64,000 nucleotides of DNA from Acidimicrobiales bacterium (GTDB taxonomy: Bacteria; Actinomycetota; Acidimicrobiia; Acidimicrobiales; SKKL01), in assembly GCA_034521975.1 (NCBI GenBank), contig JAXHLR010000005.1, forward strand, positions 434,001 through 498,000, in the 5' to 3' direction. Position 1 is the stretch's first letter. The number at the start of each line of letters is the position of its first letter. Below, in pieces: positions 60,739 through 64,000 of this stretch. The notes under the pieces are model-generated. The model was not told the origin of the DNA, made no database searches, and saw only the letters and a program-made list of their open reading frames with translations. The position numbers and the translations under genes are program-made.

Positions 60739-62892
60739 ATGTCGATCGCCATCACCGATGACCACCGCGCTCTGGCCGATACCGCGTCGGACCTGCTGAT
60801 CCGCTACGGCGCCCGCAAGGCCGCTCGCGACCTGCTCGAATCCGACCAGGAGCCGTTGCCCAAGCTCTGGACCGAGATCACCAACGTGGGTTGGCTCGGC
60901 CTGCACCTTCCCGAGGAGCATGGGGGCTCCGGCTATGGCATGGAGGAGCTGGTCGTTGTCGTCGAGGAGCTCGGCAGGGCCGTTGCTCCCGGCCCGTTCG
61001 TGCCCACCGTCATCGCCAGCGCGGTCATCGACGCCGTCGCCGACGACGTCACCAGGTCCCAGCTGGTGCCCGGGCTCGCCGACGGCTCGCTGACCGGTGC
61101 GGTCGCCCTCGGAGGCGCGGTCACCGTCGCCGACGGCAAGGCCTCGGGTGAGGTCAGCGCCGTGCTCGGCGGCGGTCTGGCCAAGGTCCTGCTCGTGCCC
61201 GCGGGCGACGACGTCGCCATCGTCGAGGTGGGCGACGGGGTCACCGTCGACAACGCCCCCAACCTCGATCCCACCCGGCGTTCGGCCCGGATCACCCTCG
61301 ACGGTGTTGCTGCCACCGTGCTCCCCGGCGCCAGGCAGGTGCTGGTCGATCTCGCTCGGCTCGTCCTCTCGGCCGAGGCGGTCGGTGTGGCACGCGAGTG
61401 CACCGACCTGGCCGCGGCCTATGCCAAGGAACGCCACCAGTTCGGTCGCCCGATCGCCATGTTCCAGGGGGTCAAGCACCACTGCGCCAACATGGCCGTG
61501 GCCACCGAGCTGGCCACCAGCGCCGTGTGGGACGCCGCCAGGGCTGCGAGCACCGGTGGCGACCAGCTGTCGTACGCCGCGGCGACCGCCGCATCACTCG
61601 CCGGCCCCGCCGCCGACCTGTGCGCGAACCTCAACACCCAGATCCACGGTGGCATCGCCATCACCTTCGAGCACGACGCCCACCTCTACATGCGTCGCGC
61701 CACCACGCTCCTGGCGCTCCTCGACCACAAGGCAGCCGCGGTCGACCTGGCCGACCTGACCCGCTCCGACGTCGTCCGAGCCAAGACGGTCGAGCTTCCA
61801 CCCGAGGCCGAGGCGATCCGTGACGAGGTGCGCACCTTCGCCGACAGCATCAAGGGTCTCTCCGCCGAGGAACAGAGGGCCAAGCTGGTCGAGACCGGCT
61901 ATGCCCAGCCTCACTGGCCCGAACCATGGGGCCGCAACGCCGGGGCCGTCGAGCAGCTCGTGATCGAGCAGGAGTTCGCCGAGGCCGGAATCCAGCGCCC
62001 CCAGTACGGGATCACGGGCTGGGTCATCCTCACCCTGATCCAGTACGCGACCGAGGACCAGGTGGCGCGCTGGGTGAAGCCTGCCCTGGACCAGGAAGTG
62101 ATCTGGTGCCAGCTCTTCAGCGAGCCCGATGCCGGATCGGACGCCGCCGGCGTGAAGACGAAGGCGACGCGGGTCGACGGCGGTTGGCTGGTGAACGGCC
62201 AGAAGGTGTGGACCAGCGGCGCCCACGAGGCCGCCTACGGGTTCGCCACCGTGCGCACCAACCCCGATGTCGCCAAGCACGACGGCATCACGATCATGGT
62301 GATCGACATGCACGCCGAGGGCGTCGAGGTCCGACCCATCAAGATGCCGACCGGGAACTCGTCGTTCAACGAGGTCTTCTTCAGCGACGTGTTCGTGGCC
62401 GACGACGACGTGGTCGGACCGGTCGACGGCGGGTGGACGGTCGCCCGGGCCACCCTCGGCAACGAGAGCGTCAGCATCGGCGGCGGCCAGGGCGGCATGG
62501 CGCTACCCGCGGCGACGCTGGTGAGCCAGCTCGACGCGAACCCCGGCCGGCTCTTCGGTGGCCCCGCTCGCATCGGTCGCTACGCCGCCCAGCAGCAGGC
62601 CATGGGCTTGCTCAACCTCCGCAGTGCCAACCGTGCGGTCGCCGGCGCCGAGCCCGGACCCGAAGGCGCCATCACCAAGCTGGTGCTGTCCGAGCTCGGG
62701 CACGAGGCGGTCGCCATCCAGGTCGAGCTGCTCGGTCCCGAGGCTGTCTTTGTCGACGGTGCGGGTGCGATCGCCGGGAACATGGTGCTCATGCACCGGG
62801 GTATGTCGATCGCCGGGGGCACCTCGGAGATCAAGCGCAACCAGATCGGCGAGCGGATCCTCGGCCTGCCCCGGGACCCGTTGCTCAAGTAG
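60739..62892 (+). CDS. Tandem-fused acyl-CoA dehydrogenase (FadE34-like)
   Basis: A 717-residue protein made of two acyl-CoA dehydrogenase units. The first (about 1-340) has LPEEHGGSGYGMEEL and ERHQFGRPIAMFQGVKH, but the segment that should hold the FAD-binding FSEPxAGSD motif is replaced, so it looks degenerate. The second (about 350-717) is canonical: CQLFSEPDAGSDAAG, VWTSGAH and a C-terminal GTSEIKRNQIGERILGLPRD. This fused layout and length match the steroid side-chain enzyme FadE34/ChsE3 of mycobacteria. It oxidises an acyl-CoA to the enoyl-CoA; substrate here unknown. Confidence 0.9.
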   Translation: MSIAITDDHRALADTASDLLIRYGARKAARDLLESDQEPLPKLWTEITNVGWLGLHLPEEHGGSGYGMEELVVVVEELGRAVAPGPFVPTVIASAVIDAVADDVTRSQLVPGLADGSLTGAVALGGAVTVADGKASGEVSAVLGGGLAKVLLVPAGDDVAIVEVGDGVTVDNAPNLDPTRRSARITLDGVAATVLPGARQVLVDLARLVLSAEAVGVARECTDLAAAYAKERHQFGRPIAMFQGVKHHCANMAVATELATSAVWDAARAASTGGDQLSYAAATAASLAGPAADLCANLNTQIHGGIAITFEHDAHLYMRRATTLLALLDHKAAAVDLADLTRSDVVRAKTVELPPEAEAIRDEVRTFADSIKGLSAEEQRAKLVETGYAQPHWPEPWGRNAGAVEQLVIEQEFAEAGIQRPQYGITGWVILTLIQYATEDQVARWVKPALDQEVIWCQLFSEPDAGSDAAGVKTKATRVDGGWLVNGQKVWTSGAHEAAYGFATVRTNPDVAKHDGITIMVIDMHAEGVEVRPIKMPTGNSSFNEVFFSDVFVADDDVVGPVDGGWTVARATLGNESVSIGGGQGGMALPAATLVSQLDANPGRLFGGPARIGRYAAQQQAMGLLNLRSANRAVAGAEPGPEGAITKLVLSELGHEAVAIQVELLGPEAVFVDGAGAIAGNMVLMHRGMSIAGGTSEIKRNQIGERILGLPRDPLLK

Positions 62893-62907
62893 CGGCGGCG
62901 GCCGTGA

Positions 62908-64000
62908 TCACCACAGCGTGCGGCCGATGATCTCCTTCATGATCTCGGTGGTGCCGCCGTAGATCCTGGTGACCCGGGCGTCGGTGTAGGCCCGGGCGAT
63001 GGGGTACTCGGTCATGTAGCCGTATCCGCCGTGCAGTTGGACGCCGAGGTCGACGGCCTTGCCCTGCAGCTCGGTGCACCACCACTTGGCCATGGCCGCG
63101 TCCTCGGCGGTGAGGTCGCCGGTGTCGAGCGCTTCCACACAGCGGTCGATGAACGCTTGGCCGATCTCGACCTCGGTGGCCAGGGTCGCGAGCGCGAACC
63201 GGGTGTTCTGGAACGACGAGATGGGTTGGCCGAACGCCTCGCGCTCGCCGCAGTAGGCCACCGTCCAGTCGAGCGCGGCCCGTGCCGCCGCCACCCCGGC
63301 CGCCGCGATCGAGAGCCGTTCCTGGGCCAGGTTGGTCATCAGCAGGGCGAACCCCTGCCCCTCCTCGCCCAGCCGGTTGGCGACCGGCACCGCAACGTCG
63401 GTGAAGCTCAGCTCGGCCGTGTCCTGGGAGTGCAGCCCGATCTTGTCCAGGTTGCGTCCCCGGTCGAAGCCCTCCATGCCCCGCTCGATCACCAGCAGCG
63501 ACAGGCCCCGGTGGCGTTCGGCGGGATCGGTCTTGACCGCGGTGATGACCAGGTCGGCGTTGATGCCGTTGGTGATGAAGGTCTTCGAGCCGTTCACCAC
63601 GTAGTGGTCGCCATCACGGGCAGCGGTGGTGCGCATCGACGCCAGGTCCGATCCGATACCGGGCTCGGTCATGGCGACGGCGGTGATCAGCTCGCCCGAG
63701 CAGATCCCCGGCACCCAGCGGGCCTGCTGCGCGTCGTCGGCCAGGTCACGGAAGTAGGGGATGCAGATGTCGTTGTGGAGGGTGAGACCCAGACCCGCGC
63801 CGCCCAGGCCCGCCCGCTGCACCTCCTCGCCGAGCACCAGGTTGAACCGGAAGTCGCGGGTGCCGCCACCTCCGAGCTCGGCCGGGAGGTCGATGCCGAG
63901 GAACCCGGCAGCTCCCGCGGCCTCGAACAGGCGGCGGTCGACGATCCCCTCGGACTCCCACCGGTGCAGGTGGGGGATCGCCTCGCGCTCGAGGAACGAC
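62908..64000 (-). CDS. Acyl-CoA dehydrogenase, 5' end beyond the window
   Basis: The coding frame is open to the right edge, so the start lies outside; about 363 residues are visible. FAD-dependent acyl-CoA dehydrogenase: LPAELGGGG, VAMTEPGIGSDLASM, FITNGINADLVI, EREAFGQPISSFQNTRF, HGGYGYMTEYPIARAY and the C-terminal YGGTTEIMKEIIGRTLW. It needs roughly 20 more residues to reach the normal 380. It converges on the fused dehydrogenase, with 15 bases between the stops. Confidence 0.92.
   Translation of the reverse strand, partial: SFLEREAIPHLHRWESEGIVDRRLFEAAGAAGFLGIDLPAELGGGGTRDFRFNLVLGEEVQRAGLGGAGLGLTLHNDICIPYFRDLADDAQQARWVPGICSGELITAVAMTEPGIGSDLASMRTTAARDGDHYVVNGSKTFITNGINADLVITAVKTDPAERHRGLSLLVIERGMEGFDRGRNLDKIGLHSQDTAELSFTDVAVPVANRLGEEGQGFALLMTNLAQERLSIAAAGVAAARAALDWTVAYCGEREAFGQPISSFQNTRFALATLATEVEIGQAFIDRCVEALDTGDLTAEDAAMAKWWCTELQGKAVDLGVQLHGGYGYMTEYPIARAYTDARVTRIYGGTTEIMKEIIGRTLW

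Overview
This window is a gene-dense chromosomal segment from a high-GC actinobacterium. It shows F420 biosynthesis (CofD/CofE), DUF3499 and DUF5719 family proteins, an LCP-family cell-wall ligase, an actinobacterial-type SecA/PrfB/FtsEX block, many GTG starts and four-base start/stop overlaps, and acidic proteins. I infer class Acidimicrobiia or a close relative, but nothing in the window proves the class. I found no rRNA, tRNA, CRISPR array, prophage or insertion sequence, and no gene-free stretch longer than about 175 bases.

Layout. 1-10 kb holds a methyltransferase and propionyl-CoA metabolism: methylmalonyl-CoA mutase with its GTPase MeaB, a biotin carboxylase/BCCP subunit and its biotin ligase BirA, plus a lipoprotein, an RDD protein, an SDR protein and a class IV aminotransferase. 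10-26 kb is a surface-glycan cluster. It has an LCP protein, UDP-glucose dehydrogenase and UDP-glucuronate decarboxylase, four GT4 glycosyltransferases, a CDP-paratose-epimerase-like SDR, a GDP-mannose pyrophosphorylase-like protein, Gmd and a GDP-deoxymannose reductase, with the F420 genes cofD/cofE embedded. 26-31 kb holds a giant GT2/membrane protein with a DUF5719 partner and a membrane thioredoxin. 31-35 kb holds FtsH, DUF3499 and a CPBP protease. 35-43 kb holds a PTPS-related membrane protein, a polyprenol-phosphate-mannose-synthase-like GT2, phosphomannomutase, a Trm112-like protein, a PGI/PMI-type isomerase, and AhcY behind a structured leader. 43-53 kb holds an SDR, a VapBC pair, a YczE-type protein, ComF, an unusual response regulator, SecA, PrfB, a CapA lipoprotein and FtsE/FtsX. 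53-64 kb is mixed: enoyl-CoA hydratase, redox proteins, a decayed galactokinase, an ArsM-like methyltransferase, a large winged-helix/ATPase regulator and two acyl-CoA dehydrogenases, the last running off the right edge.

How it works together. The mannose genes (isomerase, mutase, pyrophosphorylase) would supply GDP-mannose to Gmd and the reductase (GDP-deoxyhexose) and to the polyprenol-phosphate mannose synthase. UDP-glucuronate/UDP-xylose and the GTs build a surface heteropolysaccharide that the LCP protein could attach to the wall. From memory, the order LCP, ManC, CofD/CofE, GT2, DUF5719, DUF3499, PMM, Trm112-like, PGI/PMI, AhcY resembles the core order in Streptomyces and Mycobacterium.

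Most notable points: (1) three conserved genes (carboxylase alpha, an epimerase, cofD) each carry a single-base frame disruption, and the apparent CofD-CofE fusion is best explained by one extra G; (2) galK survives only as fused fragments; (3) at least fifteen first-of-operon genes start 6-9 bases after a TAnnnT hexamer, pointing to pervasive leaderless transcription; (4) ahcY, in contrast, has a leader of about 120 bases with alternative base-pairing.
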